A stretch of DNA of 64,000 bases from Sphingomonas sp. 3P27F8 (GTDB lineage: Bacteria; Pseudomonadota; Alphaproteobacteria; Sphingomonadales; Sphingomonadaceae): assembly GCF_005502745.1 (NCBI RefSeq), contig NZ_SCNL01000007.1, positions 1 to 64,000 of the forward strand, read 5' to 3'. The position numbers and the translations under genes were made by a program. Below are positions 50,872 through 60,444 of this stretch, piece by piece. Position 1 is the first letter of the stretch, and every line of letters starts with the position of its first letter. The notes under the pieces were generated by a model. The model was not told the origin of the DNA, searched no databases, and worked only from the letters and a program-made list of their open reading frames with translations.

Positions 50872-52389
50872 ATGAGCCGTTCGCGCAGTAGTCACGGATT
50901 TGCCATTCTCGCGGATTTCGTATCGCTTTTCGCGGGGCGAGTCGGCGGAATTCTCGTCACTCTGTTCTTCATCCCGCAATACAACCGGCTGCTTGGTGCC
51001 GATGCGTTCGGCGCGATCGCGGTGGTCCTGTCGCTCCAAGCCTTCTTCCTGATGTCAGATCTGGGCTTAGCGACGCTCATCAGCCGGGATACCGCGGTCG
51101 CGCGGGACAATCCGGCGGCACTGGCTGCGGTGGCGTGGACGCGGCGGCGGGCGGAAGTGATCCTGGCGGTGCTAGCGCTGGGCGTGTTGGCGGTGGCGAT
51201 CTCGCTGCCGCTGGCCGGGGCGCCGGTGCCGTGGTCTTTAACGGCCGGCGTTAACGCGGGTTTGATCGCGATCCTAATGGTGCTGCTGGTAGGCACCAAC
51301 ATCGTCCAATTGAGCCTGAACGCACTCGGTCTTTACCGCGCCGGCGCGGGAATTTCAGTGGCAGGCGCGCTTGCGCGCGGCGCGGCGACCGTCATCGTTT
51401 TGCGGTCGATGCCGAGCTTTTCGGCGCTTCTCCAGGTCCAGGTTGCAATGGCCACGGTCCACTTCGTCCTAGCGCGTTGGGTGCTGGAGCGCGGCTGCGC
51501 GGCGAGTACTGATGGCGAGCGGTTGCTGAATTTGCCGGAGATGATGCGGTTAATGCGGCGCTGCACGCCGCTCGTACTTTACACGCTGGGCGGCGCGGCA
51601 GCGGTCAATCTCGACAAGTCGATCGTCAGCGCCTTCATCTCGCTTAAGATTGCCGGCACCTATTTCCTGGCGACCACCTATGCGCTCGTGCCGGTGGGCA
51701 TCCTTTCGGGACCGATCAACAGCTATTTTGCCCCGCGCGTAGCCCATGCGCGACACGCCGGGGACAGCGTCCGCGAATATCGCCTGGCACTCACGTTCCA
51801 GCTTGTGCTCATGTGCATCGTGGTCGGGCCATCGCTTAGCCTGGCGTTCCAGATGTCGGACTGGCTGATGCTCTGGCTGCATGATGCTGCTCAGGTGAAC
51901 AGGATAATGATCATCGCGCCGATCCTGCTGGCCGGCGGCGCCTTGTCCGCCACGGGCTATTACCCGACCACCTATCTGATCGCGGCCGAGGACAACGGAT
52001 ATCTCGCGCGTTTGTCTATTGTGGCAGCGATCGGGGTTTTGATCGCGACGCCATTTTTCGCAGCGCATCACGATCTTGTCGGGGTGGCGTGGAGCTATTG
52101 CGCTTTCTACGCGGCCGGCTTCGTTGGGCTTTGGCTGCGCCTTGCCAGCAGAATTGGCTGGGGAGCGATGGCCCGCTTTCTGGCAATCGCGTATCTTATG
52201 CCGATGCTGGTTATCACACTCGCTTATCTCTCGCTTCATGCGGTCGCGGCGGCCTTCGCGGTTCCGGCCCCGCTGGCCCTGCTCGGACCGATGGCTGTTG
52301 CCAGTGCTGTGGGAATGCTGGCATGCGCAGCCGTGTTTCTGCGCGAGCGCAATCGTCCGGGCTGGGCGGCACAGAAGGAAATCCCGTGA
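50872..52389 (+). CDS. Wzx-type polysaccharide flippase
   Basis: A 505-residue protein with about 12-14 hydrophobic segments, starting MSRSRSSHGFAILADFVSLF and having VGGILVTLFFIPQYNRLLGA, IVSAFISLKIAGTYFLATTY and PINSYFAPRVAHARHAG, the usual polysaccharide-transport (MATE/MOP) pattern. It flips lipid-linked repeat units across the inner membrane for a Wzy-type polymerase. Start ATG 50872 lies 20 bp after the CapE-like gene. The stop overlaps the next glycosyltransferase start (GTGA). Confidence 0.9.
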   Translation: MSRSRSSHGFAILADFVSLFAGRVGGILVTLFFIPQYNRLLGADAFGAIAVVLSLQAFFLMSDLGLATLISRDTAVARDNPAALAAVAWTRRRAEVILAVLALGVLAVAISLPLAGAPVPWSLTAGVNAGLIAILMVLLVGTNIVQLSLNALGLYRAGAGISVAGALARGAATVIVLRSMPSFSALLQVQVAMATVHFVLARWVLERGCAASTDGERLLNLPEMMRLMRRCTPLVLYTLGGAAAVNLDKSIVSAFISLKIAGTYFLATTYALVPVGILSGPINSYFAPRVAHARHAGDSVREYRLALTFQLVLMCIVVGPSLSLAFQMSDWLMLWLHDAAQVNRIMIIAPILLAGGALSATGYYPTTYLIAAEDNGYLARLSIVAAIGVLIATPFFAAHHDLVGVAWSYCAFYAAGFVGLWLRLASRIGWGAMARFLAIAYLMPMLVITLAYLSLHAVAAAFAVPAPLALLGPMAVASAVGMLACAAVFLRERNRPGWAAQKEIP

Positions 52390-53606
52390 CGCTGATCACT
52401 ATTGTCATCCCCACCCACAACCGTCAGGTCTATGCCGCAGAGGCGGTGCGCAAGATCATTGCGGTGCTGCCCAGCGCGCAGATCATCGTTAGCGATACCA
52501 GCGCCGACGACAGGTTGCGCGCGATGCTGCCGGCAGAGACGGTCGAATATGTACGGCCCGATCGGCCGATGGACGTCGTATCGCATTTCGAGTTTGCGCT
52601 GGCTGGCGCCCGCGGTCGGTACGTGATGTTCATCGGGGATGATGACTGCATAGGGCCCGGGCTTGAGAAGATTGCCCAATGGGCGGACCGTTGCGGTGTC
52701 GACGCGGTCGTTAGCTACGGCGATTCCTTCCTCGCCAACTATTTCTGGCCCGGCGTGCGATCGCGCTTCTATGGCAACGGTTATGCAAGCCGACTGTTCG
52801 TGCGGCCATTCACGGGCACGGCGAGGCGGATAGACGCCGTCGCAGCCCTTCGCCGGACCTTGCGCGATTTGGGATCGGGGCTCGGCAACATGCCCCGTGT
52901 CTATCACGGCCTGGTTTCGCGCGCGCTGATCGATAAGGTGAAGGCACGTTATGGAACCCTGTTCGGTGGGGTGACCCCGGATATTTACAGTGCCGCCCTG
53001 ATTAGCGACCAAGCGGCGAACGTCTGGCAGGTCGACTATCCCTTTTGCCTGCCGGGTGGCTCGCCCAGCAGCACCGCTGGCACCGGCGCGGCGGGCACCG
53101 ACTTGACTTCGCTCGCGGAGCACCCGCACACGGCCGCCTTCGCGGATCTGCGATGGGATCCTGCGCTCCCCGCCTTCTACGCGCCCCACAACGTCTGGGC
53201 CTATTCGCTCAAAAAGGCGGTGGACCGGATCGAACGGACCGATCTGCGCCCCAACCTTGCCCGCGTTTATGCGGTGTCTCTACTGCGCCATCGTCGGCAG
53301 CGTGCGAAAATCCTCGCAGCGCGTAGCAGCAGCGCGTCGCCTTGGTTGGCAATAACATGGGAAATTGCGCGTGAACTGGTCTTCCAGACCCGCCGCTACG
53401 CTATACGGCTGACAGCGCCCAAGGCGGGCGGTACGGCTATTCGCTTTGACGACCTGCCTGACATTTCAGCCGCCTATGATCGTCTGGAGCAGTATATCGC
53501 CGATCGGGGGATCGTACTGAAACTGCCGGACTGCGCGAGCGCGCGGGAACCGGCACCGGGAACGATCCGCAACGAACAGCCCCGTTCGCTGGCAGCAGCG
53601 CGGTGA
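52386..53606 (+). CDS. GT2-type glycosyltransferase
   Basis: A 406-residue cytosolic glycosyltransferase with a GT-A N-terminus: VTLITIVIPTHNRQVYAAEA, SAQIIVSDTSADDRLRAML and the metal-binding RYVMFIGDDDCIGPG (DDD). The C-terminal ~200 residues are unusual. The GTG start at 52386 overlaps the flippase stop. It should add a sugar to the lipid-linked repeat unit; donor and acceptor are unknown. Confidence 0.88.
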   Translation: MTLITIVIPTHNRQVYAAEAVRKIIAVLPSAQIIVSDTSADDRLRAMLPAETVEYVRPDRPMDVVSHFEFALAGARGRYVMFIGDDDCIGPGLEKIAQWADRCGVDAVVSYGDSFLANYFWPGVRSRFYGNGYASRLFVRPFTGTARRIDAVAALRRTLRDLGSGLGNMPRVYHGLVSRALIDKVKARYGTLFGGVTPDIYSAALISDQAANVWQVDYPFCLPGGSPSSTAGTGAAGTDLTSLAEHPHTAAFADLRWDPALPAFYAPHNVWAYSLKKAVDRIERTDLRPNLARVYAVSLLRHRRQRAKILAARSSSASPWLAITWEIARELVFQTRRYAIRLTAPKAGGTAIRFDDLPDISAAYDRLEQYIADRGIVLKLPDCASAREPAPGTIRNEQPRSLAAAR

Positions 53607-54880
53607 TATCGCCAACGTCACCCGACCCGGTTGGGAGGACTGCGGGAGCAAACAGCCGTCCCGACCGCTACGGGGGAGCGATTGCTTTATGCGCGCTGTT
53701 GCTCATCATCGCGATGCCTTTTCTGGCACTGTTCGCGTTCGATGCATCATCGACGATGCCGGGCTTATTGGGTGCCTGCACCATCATCCTGGGCGCCGGC
53801 GCCTTGGGATTCTACGCGATGACGGGGGGGCGGTACTGGGCGATAATACTGACGACTACTGTGATCGCGGTTTTCGTGATCCTGTTTCAAAGCCTGGTCG
53901 TATCACTGTTCGTAGCAATGGACGTACAACGCGTAGCGGGCTCTGTTGTCGCGGCCATTGTTGTCGTCATTACTGGCTATCTGATGCGCCTCATTCTGCA
54001 ACAGACGGCGCCTGCATCCCTCGATCGGGTGCTGACAGGCATCTGCATTGCCTTCGTGACGGTCGGCGTCCTTTCGATCCTGGGCATCCAGCCGCTAAAA
54101 TCGGATTACAGCAAGCCAATCTTTCCATTCACGGAGCCATCGCACTTCGCGCTGAGTTTCTCGCCCTTCCTGATCTATCAGTGCGTACGGTCGTCGTTGC
54201 CGGTTCGGCTAGCGTGGCTTGCAATTGCGCTGTTGCTGGCCCTGTTGCTTCAGAGTCTCTCGCTAGTCGTCGCCGTCGGGTTGGCGGCGGCATGCTGCCT
54301 GTCGTTCTCGCTGCTGGCGGGCGCACTGGTCGGCCTCAGCGCCGTAATCGGCTATCTCGACATCAGCTATTTCACCGATCGCTTGGATTTCTCGGTGAAC
54401 ACCACGAACGTGTCCACTCTAGTCTACATCCAGGGACTTGAGTTGGTCGAAGCCGGCTTACGCAAGACCGCCGGGTTAGGCATCGGTTTCCAGCAGCTCG
54501 GCGTCGTGCCACTCAACGTGCCGACCAGCGATCTGATCTACAGCATCAACGGTGACGACGCCAATCTGCGCGACGGCGGCTTTACCGCCGCGAAGCTTAT
54601 AGCCGAACTGGGCTTTGTAGGCATCGGGCTGATTGCGGTCTATCTCTATGCACTCGTGAAGGCGGTGCTCGCGCTACGAGCCTTGTCAAGCGGGCTACCG
54701 GGGTCGGCGCAGGAGCGTTTTGCTCTTTCTGTCATTGCGGGTCTTTCCATCGAACTGTTCGTGCGCGGGGGAGGTTATTTTACCGGCACGATGGTTCTGA
54801 TGGTGCCCGCTTCGCTCATGGCGCTGGAGCATGGTTATCTGCGAATCCGGCGCGCCGCGGTCAGGCGCCTTCTCCCATGA
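53603..54880 (+). CDS. Wzy-like O-antigen/polysaccharide polymerase candidate
   Basis: A 425-residue protein with about ten hydrophobic helices (for example IALCALLLIIAMPFLALFAF, LAIALLLALLLQSLSLVVAV, FVGIGLIAVYLYALVKAVL). A large periplasmic loop region contains FSVNTTNVSTLVYIQGLELV. Wzy proteins share little sequence, so the call rests on topology, size and position after the flippase and glycosyltransferase. The GTG start overlaps the upstream stop (GTGA, 53603-53606). Confidence 0.75.
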   Translation: MISPTSPDPVGRTAGANSRPDRYGGAIALCALLLIIAMPFLALFAFDASSTMPGLLGACTIILGAGALGFYAMTGGRYWAIILTTTVIAVFVILFQSLVVSLFVAMDVQRVAGSVVAAIVVVITGYLMRLILQQTAPASLDRVLTGICIAFVTVGVLSILGIQPLKSDYSKPIFPFTEPSHFALSFSPFLIYQCVRSSLPVRLAWLAIALLLALLLQSLSLVVAVGLAAACCLSFSLLAGALVGLSAVIGYLDISYFTDRLDFSVNTTNVSTLVYIQGLELVEAGLRKTAGLGIGFQQLGVVPLNVPTSDLIYSINGDDANLRDGGFTAAKLIAELGFVGIGLIAVYLYALVKAVLALRALSSGLPGSAQERFALSVIAGLSIELFVRGGGYFTGTMVLMVPASLMALEHGYLRIRRAAVRRLLP

Positions 54881-56469
54881 AGGTATCGCGGCGTGATACC
54901 TTGTTAGGGCTGTCCGGATTGGCGGCCGGCGCTCGCGGCGACAGTTTGGTATTCGCCGAAGCGCCGGCCCCTTCTACCCAAGGCAGCGATTACGCCGACC
55001 TGCAGCGCCGCTATGACGCGATCGCGGCGGCGGGCGGGGGTACGTTGCGGCTTCCAGCGGGCGTTCATAACGTCACGCTCGTCATGCATTCGCGCGTGGT
55101 GCATCTGTGCGGAGCGGGGCGAAACGCGACGATCCTTGTTCCCCGCAATCCCGACTTGCCGGTATTCCAGCAGCGCTATGCCACCGCAGGCTGGGACGCG
55201 GTGACAATCTCGGACCTCACGATCAAGGGATCGGGCAAGGGCACGGCGCTGGATTATGGCGACACGGCAGCGGATCGTTTCACCGGCCGAACCATCCTAC
55301 GCAATGTAAGGTTCACGGGCTTTTCGATCTGCGTCCGGCGGTCATCGGGCAATATCGGGCTGTACCTAGAAGGCTGCCAGTTCGACGCGGCCGATTATCA
55401 TATTTGGGGGCAGAGCTTCCGGGGAGCCGACGGGCTCATCATGCACGATGGCGTGCTGAGTGCGCGGGATTGCCATTTCCAGGAAGCGGCCAAGGCAGTG
55501 CTGTACGTCGACAGTTCTGTCCCTGGATCGGGTCAGATCACATTCGATACCTGCACCTTTGAGAGCAACCCCGGCTTCGTCTTCGTGTTCGCGCGGTTCG
55601 AAAGCCGCGACGGGGTGCCCGGCATCAGCGTGCGATCGTGCTGGAACGAGAACAATGCGACCGGCGGATCTTCCCACGGCATCCAGCTCGCCGGCAAGTA
55701 TCGATCCCCCGCCTTCCTGTTTGCCGATCGCGTCGGCCTGATCGAATTCAGCGATACGCCGCCGGGGGCGATGGTGCTGCTTGGCGACACCAGCGTCGTC
55801 ACCCGGTCATGCGCGCTCGATATGCTTGACGTCGTGGAAGCGAGCCCGGCTGCCACCCTAACCCATTACGACGCCCGCATTTTCGGCGACAGGGTTGTTC
55901 CGGGTCTGACCCGCAGCCTGACGAACGCCAATCAGAAGAATTTTGGCCCGACCGGCGCCATCTTCCGCTTGCCGCATCGCATCGGTATCGTCCGTCCCCG
56001 GATCGACGGCGCTCATGCGGTCGGGACGTGCGCCGCGCCAATGAATGTCGAGGGCAAGCGCAGGGTACTCAGTCGCAGTGTTCCCGACGCGATCCTACCG
56101 GGACTTGCCGCCAGCCAGCAACTCGATCTCGTGGCCGGCGACGCAGGGTATGTGGCCACGATCGCCGTCCCCGCGCCCGCTTATCTCGCCTGGACCTTCA
56201 GCTATCGCCGGATTTCAGGTGCGCCTGTAGAGTTCGTGATCGCCGGCCGTGCCGGAATCTCTACTCAGACAACGCTTGACGCGGACGCCTGGACAACGAT
56301 CGGCGGTGTCGCTTTCATCGACCGTCCGCTCGATCAGATTGGTTTTCTTATCCGAAGCGCGGGCCCGGCATCCATACGCATCGGCGGCTACCAGCTCATC
56401 TGTTTTCCTAGCCGAATGGCGGCGACGGAGATGCTGAACGACGGACTGTTCCGGGATCAGCCTGTTTAA
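54877..56469 (+). CDS. Tat-exported right-handed beta-helix protein
   Basis: A 530-residue protein beginning MKVSRRDTLLGLSGLAAGAR, a twin-arginine signal (SRRDTL) with a hydrophobic stretch. Then DYADLQRRYDAIAAAGGGTL-type segments start a pectate-lyase-like parallel beta helix with repeated short strands (ILRNVRFTGFSICVRRSS, GLYLEGCQFDAADYHIWGQS). A distinct C-terminal beta domain starts around residue 400. Such proteins are lyases or polysaccharide-binding factors; in this locus it may trim, release or anchor the polymer. No catalytic set can be named from sequence. The start overlaps the polymerase stop (ATGA). Confidence 0.8.
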   Translation: MKVSRRDTLLGLSGLAAGARGDSLVFAEAPAPSTQGSDYADLQRRYDAIAAAGGGTLRLPAGVHNVTLVMHSRVVHLCGAGRNATILVPRNPDLPVFQQRYATAGWDAVTISDLTIKGSGKGTALDYGDTAADRFTGRTILRNVRFTGFSICVRRSSGNIGLYLEGCQFDAADYHIWGQSFRGADGLIMHDGVLSARDCHFQEAAKAVLYVDSSVPGSGQITFDTCTFESNPGFVFVFARFESRDGVPGISVRSCWNENNATGGSSHGIQLAGKYRSPAFLFADRVGLIEFSDTPPGAMVLLGDTSVVTRSCALDMLDVVEASPAATLTHYDARIFGDRVVPGLTRSLTNANQKNFGPTGAIFRLPHRIGIVRPRIDGAHAVGTCAAPMNVEGKRRVLSRSVPDAILPGLAASQQLDLVAGDAGYVATIAVPAPAYLAWTFSYRRISGAPVEFVIAGRAGISTQTTLDADAWTTIGGVAFIDRPLDQIGFLIRSAGPASIRIGGYQLICFPSRMAATEMLNDGLFRDQPV

Positions 56470-56481
56470 CGGCCGTCGCGG

Positions 56482-57042
56482 TCAGACCTTCTCATCGGGA
56501 CGGCGCCTCACCGGGGTAGGCTTTGCGGGCACCCCGGCCAGCATGCAGTTTTCAGGGGTCGATTTGTTGACGACGGCGTTGGCCGCGATGACGCAGCCGT
56601 TTCCGATCACGATATCGCCGATGATCTTGGCACCCGACGCAATCAAGACATGGTCCCCCACCACTGGGCGGGCATCATAGCTGAACATGATATCCTTCGC
56701 GCCGATGGTAACCTGATGGTAGATGACGGCATGATGCCCGATCGACATCGCGCCGATCACCGTGCCCGACGCGTGTGGCATGTAAAAATGCGGGCCAATC
56801 TCGCAATTAGACGCGATCTCGATGCCGAAAAGGAAGAAATTCACCCACGTCAGTATCTTGGCCAACGGTACCATTCGCTTTTCGTGCAACCAGCGTGAAA
56901 GCCGGTATATCCCGACTGGCGAGCAGCGCGGAACCAGAAAGTTCCGCCAAAGATGATAAACGCGAACTTCTTTCCCCACACGTCCGGTATAGAAATAGTG
57001 ACGTTCCAAATCGGATTTGAGAAGATAGACCAAGCCGGTCAT
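56482..57042 (-). CDS. CysE/LbH-family serine O-acetyltransferase-like protein
   Basis: A 186-residue protein whose C-terminal half is a left-handed beta-helix acetyltransferase of the serine acetyltransferase type (IGPHFYMPHASGTVIGAMSI, HHAVIYHQVTIGAKD, PVVGDHVLIASGAKIIGDIV, NGCVIAANAVVNKSTPENCM). In polysaccharide loci such enzymes often O-acetylate sugars. It starts the minus-strand arm's end and converges on the beta-helix gene with 12 bp between stops. Confidence 0.88.
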   Translation of the reverse strand: MTGLVYLLKSDLERHYFYTGRVGKEVRVYHLWRNFLVPRCSPVGIYRLSRWLHEKRMVPLAKILTWVNFFLFGIEIASNCEIGPHFYMPHASGTVIGAMSIGHHAVIYHQVTIGAKDIMFSYDARPVVGDHVLIASGAKIIGDIVIGNGCVIAANAVVNKSTPENCMLAGVPAKPTPVRRRPDEKV

Positions 57043-57061
57043 GGTAACTCCGCCGATGCCG

Positions 57062-58078
57062 TCACAACGAGTTTTCTAGGACGTTGTCTATCCACCCTGG
57101 GAGGCTGTACTTGTACTGGATCACCCCTGGCAACGCGCGATAGGGCGTCTTGAGAAAATCCTCCGGGATCGCGGGATCCGCCCGGTCGATGATGTGAATG
57201 TTCTGCGGATCATAAAAGTCATAATCTCTGATATGACTGTTCGTCGTGATCAGCTTCTTGCTCGCGCCAACGGCCTCGAACGTCCGCATGGTAAGCCCGG
57301 TCTGATGCGGATGCTCCATGTCGACAATCGCGCGCGATCTTGCGAAGGTTTGCTGCACGGTCGGAAACGGCAACGGCTCATATCTGAAATCGTCGTACTT
57401 CGCGTTCCTGAACGCCGGGTTGATCGCCTTCTGCGCATAGAAGACCCATGGCGCCTGAAGAAACAGATACCAGAACCGCGGCACGTCCGGCGCGAGCCCT
57501 TTGTTGATCGTCGAGATAATGTGGAACCGATCCGAATGCGCAGTGCCGATAAAACTCAGATCATATTTCGGCGCGCCATCACTTGGCTCGAAGCCGGGAG
57601 CAAAGAACAGCGGCAGCAGCCGCATCCCGTAACGCTGCGCGGCATCCGGATCGAACGTTACGCATTCGTCGAAGAAAGGCAGGATTTCCTGCGCCTTCGG
57701 CTTGTTGCGCATCGAATCCCAGATGTAGAACAGGAAGCGCGCGGATGGCATGCGCGCGCGCATCTCCTTCAGGAGTCCGTTCGACAGGGTCTGCCCGTTG
57801 ACCACGAACACCAGATCATATTGCCGGTTACCGAACTCGGCCAGCTTGCGCCGGTAGAAGCGGTCAGCGAACCGCATGACAGCGGCACGTGAATAGCGCG
57901 TGATCGCGGTCATCAGCGGCGTGTTGAAGGGGCGGTCCGGAAGGTAATCGACCTCCGCCCCTCGCGCTCGAAGTTCCGCCATGATCTGCTGCTCATAGCC
58001 GAAATAGCGCACGGAAAAAAAAAGGATGCGCTTGCCCGCAAGCGAACCGGCGCGCTCCCGCGCAAGGAAATTCTGCAT
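57062..58078 (-). CDS. CgeB/GT-B-like glycosyltransferase
   Basis: A 338-residue protein starting MQNFLARERAGSLAGKRILF. Segments FFSVRYFGYEQQIMAELRAR, YDLVFVVNGQTLSNGLLKEM and RAIVDMEHPHQTGLTMRTFE, ending LPGWIDNVLENSL, are the pattern of CgeB/DUF3880-type GT-B glycosyltransferases in surface polysaccharide loci. The donor site is likely HPHQTGLTMRTFE near the C-terminus. ATG 58078 was chosen; a GTG at 58087 is also possible. It is 14 bp after the upstream epimerase stop. Confidence 0.82.
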   Translation of the reverse strand: MQNFLARERAGSLAGKRILFFSVRYFGYEQQIMAELRARGAEVDYLPDRPFNTPLMTAITRYSRAAVMRFADRFYRRKLAEFGNRQYDLVFVVNGQTLSNGLLKEMRARMPSARFLFYIWDSMRNKPKAQEILPFFDECVTFDPDAAQRYGMRLLPLFFAPGFEPSDGAPKYDLSFIGTAHSDRFHIISTINKGLAPDVPRFWYLFLQAPWVFYAQKAINPAFRNAKYDDFRYEPLPFPTVQQTFARSRAIVDMEHPHQTGLTMRTFEAVGASKKLITTNSHIRDYDFYDPQNIHIIDRADPAIPEDFLKTPYRALPGVIQYKYSLPGWIDNVLENSL

Positions 58079-58092
58079 GTCTGCCACGCCGG

Positions 58093-59214
58093 TCAGGCAC
58101 CCATCAGCTTGCGCGCGCGCAGTTCGGCCGCGGCCTGTTCCAGCCTGTCCTCGTGTACCGGCTGCTCTCCTGCCCATGCGCAGAAGCGCGTCAGCCCCTC
58201 CACGAGCGTCACCCTTGGCTCGAAACCCAACAGGCTGCGCGCCCGAGTCAGATCGGCGAAGCAATGGCGAATATCGCCGACGCGGTACTGGCCCGTTACC
58301 TGCACGGGTACGCGGAAACCGCCCGATTTGAGCAGCTGGTCGACGAGATCGAGAACGGTTGTCGGCGCGCCTGCGCCCAGGTTCATCGTGGCGCCGTCCG
58401 GCAGGTCGGCGTCCAGCGCCGCGACCAGTCCATCGACAATATCCTCAATATGGATGAAATCGCGGGATTCCAGTCCGTCCTCGTAGACCGGGATCGTCAT
58501 TCCCTGCCGTGCGCGGTTGAAGAAGATCGAGATAATGCCGGTATAGGGATTCTGCAGCGATTGCCCTTCGCCATAGACGTTCTGGAACCGGAAGATGACG
58601 GGCTTGAACCCCAGCGCGGGGCCAGCCGCACGTAGTAGTAGTTCCTGGGACGCCTTGGTCGCCGCGTAGATCGATCCGGGGGAAAACGGCAGGTCTTCCG
58701 GTGTCGGCACGGCGGTGAGAGGCGTGCCGTTTGCGGAGCGCGGCTCCCACAGATTGTCCGCCAGCTGGGCTGGCGAGCGCGGCATGGGCTGGACGAGCAT
58801 ATCGGGGCGATCGGGCGCAACATAGGCCCCCTCGCCGTACACGCTGCGGCTCGAGGCCAGGATAACCCTACCGGGCTTGCGATCAGCCGAAGCAATGGCT
58901 TCGATCAACGCCGCGGTACCGAGTTCGTTGACGGCGACATAGTCCTGCACCCGGTACATCGACTGGGCGGTGCCGGTCTCCGCGGCTAGGTGGTAGATCG
59001 CGTCGCACCCATCGACCAGTTCGGAATGCCGCGCGAGGTCGCGAACGTCGAGCCGTACGACGTCCGCACCGGCGGGCGGTATGACAACAGGCAGCGCGCC
59101 GTGGATCTGGGGCGTCAGACTATCGACCAGAACCACCTCATGGCCCAGTTCCTGCAGTTTCTTTCCAAGCGCCTGGCCGATGAAACCTAAGCCGCCCGTC
59201 ACCATGATCTTCAT
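58093..59214 (-). CDS. NAD-dependent nucleotide-sugar epimerase/dehydratase
   Basis: A 373-residue extended SDR with MKIMVTGGLGFIGQALGKKL (GxxGxxG), YHLAAETGTAQSMYRVQDYV, VILASSRSVYGEGAYVAPDR and the catalytic YAATKASQE (Tyr-x3-Lys). It probably interconverts a nucleotide sugar, such as a UDP-glucuronate or UDP-galactose epimerisation, with NAD+ bound. The substrate is not determinable. ATG 59214 is preferred over a TTG 6 bp upstream. It belongs to the minus-strand arm with the two glycosyltransferases. Confidence 0.9.
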   Translation of the reverse strand: MKIMVTGGLGFIGQALGKKLQELGHEVVLVDSLTPQIHGALPVVIPPAGADVVRLDVRDLARHSELVDGCDAIYHLAAETGTAQSMYRVQDYVAVNELGTAALIEAIASADRKPGRVILASSRSVYGEGAYVAPDRPDMLVQPMPRSPAQLADNLWEPRSANGTPLTAVPTPEDLPFSPGSIYAATKASQELLLRAAGPALGFKPVIFRFQNVYGEGQSLQNPYTGIISIFFNRARQGMTIPVYEDGLESRDFIHIEDIVDGLVAALDADLPDGATMNLGAGAPTTVLDLVDQLLKSGGFRVPVQVTGQYRVGDIRHCFADLTRARSLLGFEPRVTLVEGLTRFCAWAGEQPVHEDRLEQAAAELRARKLMGA

Positions 59215-59322
59215 CGACAACCCTTCACTTACATCTGTCGTGCCGAAACGGATCCGGCACGCTGATCACTGTCGAGCCGAGCATCCCTAGATGAGCATCC
59301 CCCGACACGTAAATCCTTGTCT

Positions 59323-60444
59323 TTACAGCCCATCGGTGAGGTAGCGCCAAAGCGACGGCCAATCCTTCATGAACGGCTGTTCCGGTTCGGGAGTCACATT
59401 GCCTTGAGGTTCCCACGCGCCAGCTGCAATTCGCGCGATCGCGTCACGCCAGGCGCAGGGATCGTCGACCGCCACAAAGCTTACGGCATCGTAGTTTCCG
59501 ACTGTTTCGTGAGCATAGGGCAAGTCTGCCACCAGTAGTGGTTTGCCGAAACCCTTGGCTTCGGTGATCGGGAGGCCCCAAGTCTCGAGGCGCGACGGGA
59601 AGAGGACGACGTCGCACTGTTCATATTCGGCGGTCATGCGCACGCGATCCTGCCGGCCGATCAGGCTGATGCCGGCAACATCGCCATATTGCCGGGCAAG
59701 GTGGGCGGCCCATCTGTTCTCGGTTCCATCCATGGTAAGTCGCAGATCGACAAGCGGTATCAGCTCTGCCGGAAGTCTGTGCACCGCCTCGCACAGGATT
59801 TCGATATTCTTGAAGACACGGGGAAGCGCAGGATAGAGCAGCCGAAGCGGCGCGTCCCGCGTCGCCATCCGCAACCGCTGCGGGACCGCGGGTTCGTCTT
59901 CACTCGTCACGGCCTGCTTGGCGGGGCGCGCGACCACGACGCGGGGATGCCCGACTTCGCGGCGAAATGCGTCGCGTAGCCATGATTGCTGGACGATGAC
60001 CGCGTAATTTCTGTTTATGAGAACCTTGTACAGCCTCAGATACAGGATGTTGAACAGAAAGAACTTTATATCGAACCTGGCTTCCTTCAGACTCGCTTTG
60101 TAGAAAGGCGACGGGTTGTGACAATATACCGCTTGGCGCCGCGCCTCTACATTCGGCGTCATATCGTGAAGCGATAGCCACAGGTCCGGCATCATCTGTC
60201 GAGACAGTTTGCCAAACTCTCGCCATTCCAGCCGCAGGCGCGAAAGCCAGCTGCGCTTCGATTGCGGGAACGCGATCGTGCGAATGCGCGGATTGGCGAC
60301 CAGCGCTTCGTCATGAACAAGCGCCGTGATTGTCCACTCGGGGCCAAGTGTGTCGGCCGCGCTATCGAGAGCATCGATCAGGACGGTCAGCGGGCCACCT
60401 TCGCTGAAATTCACGGCAGAGACAACCAGATGTCGCGTCGTCAT
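59323..60444 (-). CDS. GT4-family glycosyltransferase
   Basis: A 373-residue GT-B glycosyltransferase: N-terminal MTTRHLVVSAVNFSEGGPLT, middle DAPLRLLYPALPRVFKNIEI, and C-terminal donor-site motif EYEQCDVVLFPSRLETWGLP with ITEAKGFGKPLLVADLPYAH (the E-x7-E pattern of GT4). It adds a sugar to the repeat unit at the cytosolic face. ATG 60444 is supported by length. It precedes the epimerase gene by 108 bp on the same strand. Confidence 0.9.
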   Translation of the reverse strand: MTTRHLVVSAVNFSEGGPLTVLIDALDSAADTLGPEWTITALVHDEALVANPRIRTIAFPQSKRSWLSRLRLEWREFGKLSRQMMPDLWLSLHDMTPNVEARRQAVYCHNPSPFYKASLKEARFDIKFFLFNILYLRLYKVLINRNYAVIVQQSWLRDAFRREVGHPRVVVARPAKQAVTSEDEPAVPQRLRMATRDAPLRLLYPALPRVFKNIEILCEAVHRLPAELIPLVDLRLTMDGTENRWAAHLARQYGDVAGISLIGRQDRVRMTAEYEQCDVVLFPSRLETWGLPITEAKGFGKPLLVADLPYAHETVGNYDAVSFVAVDDPCAWRDAIARIAAGAWEPQGNVTPEPEQPFMKDWPSLWRYLTDGL

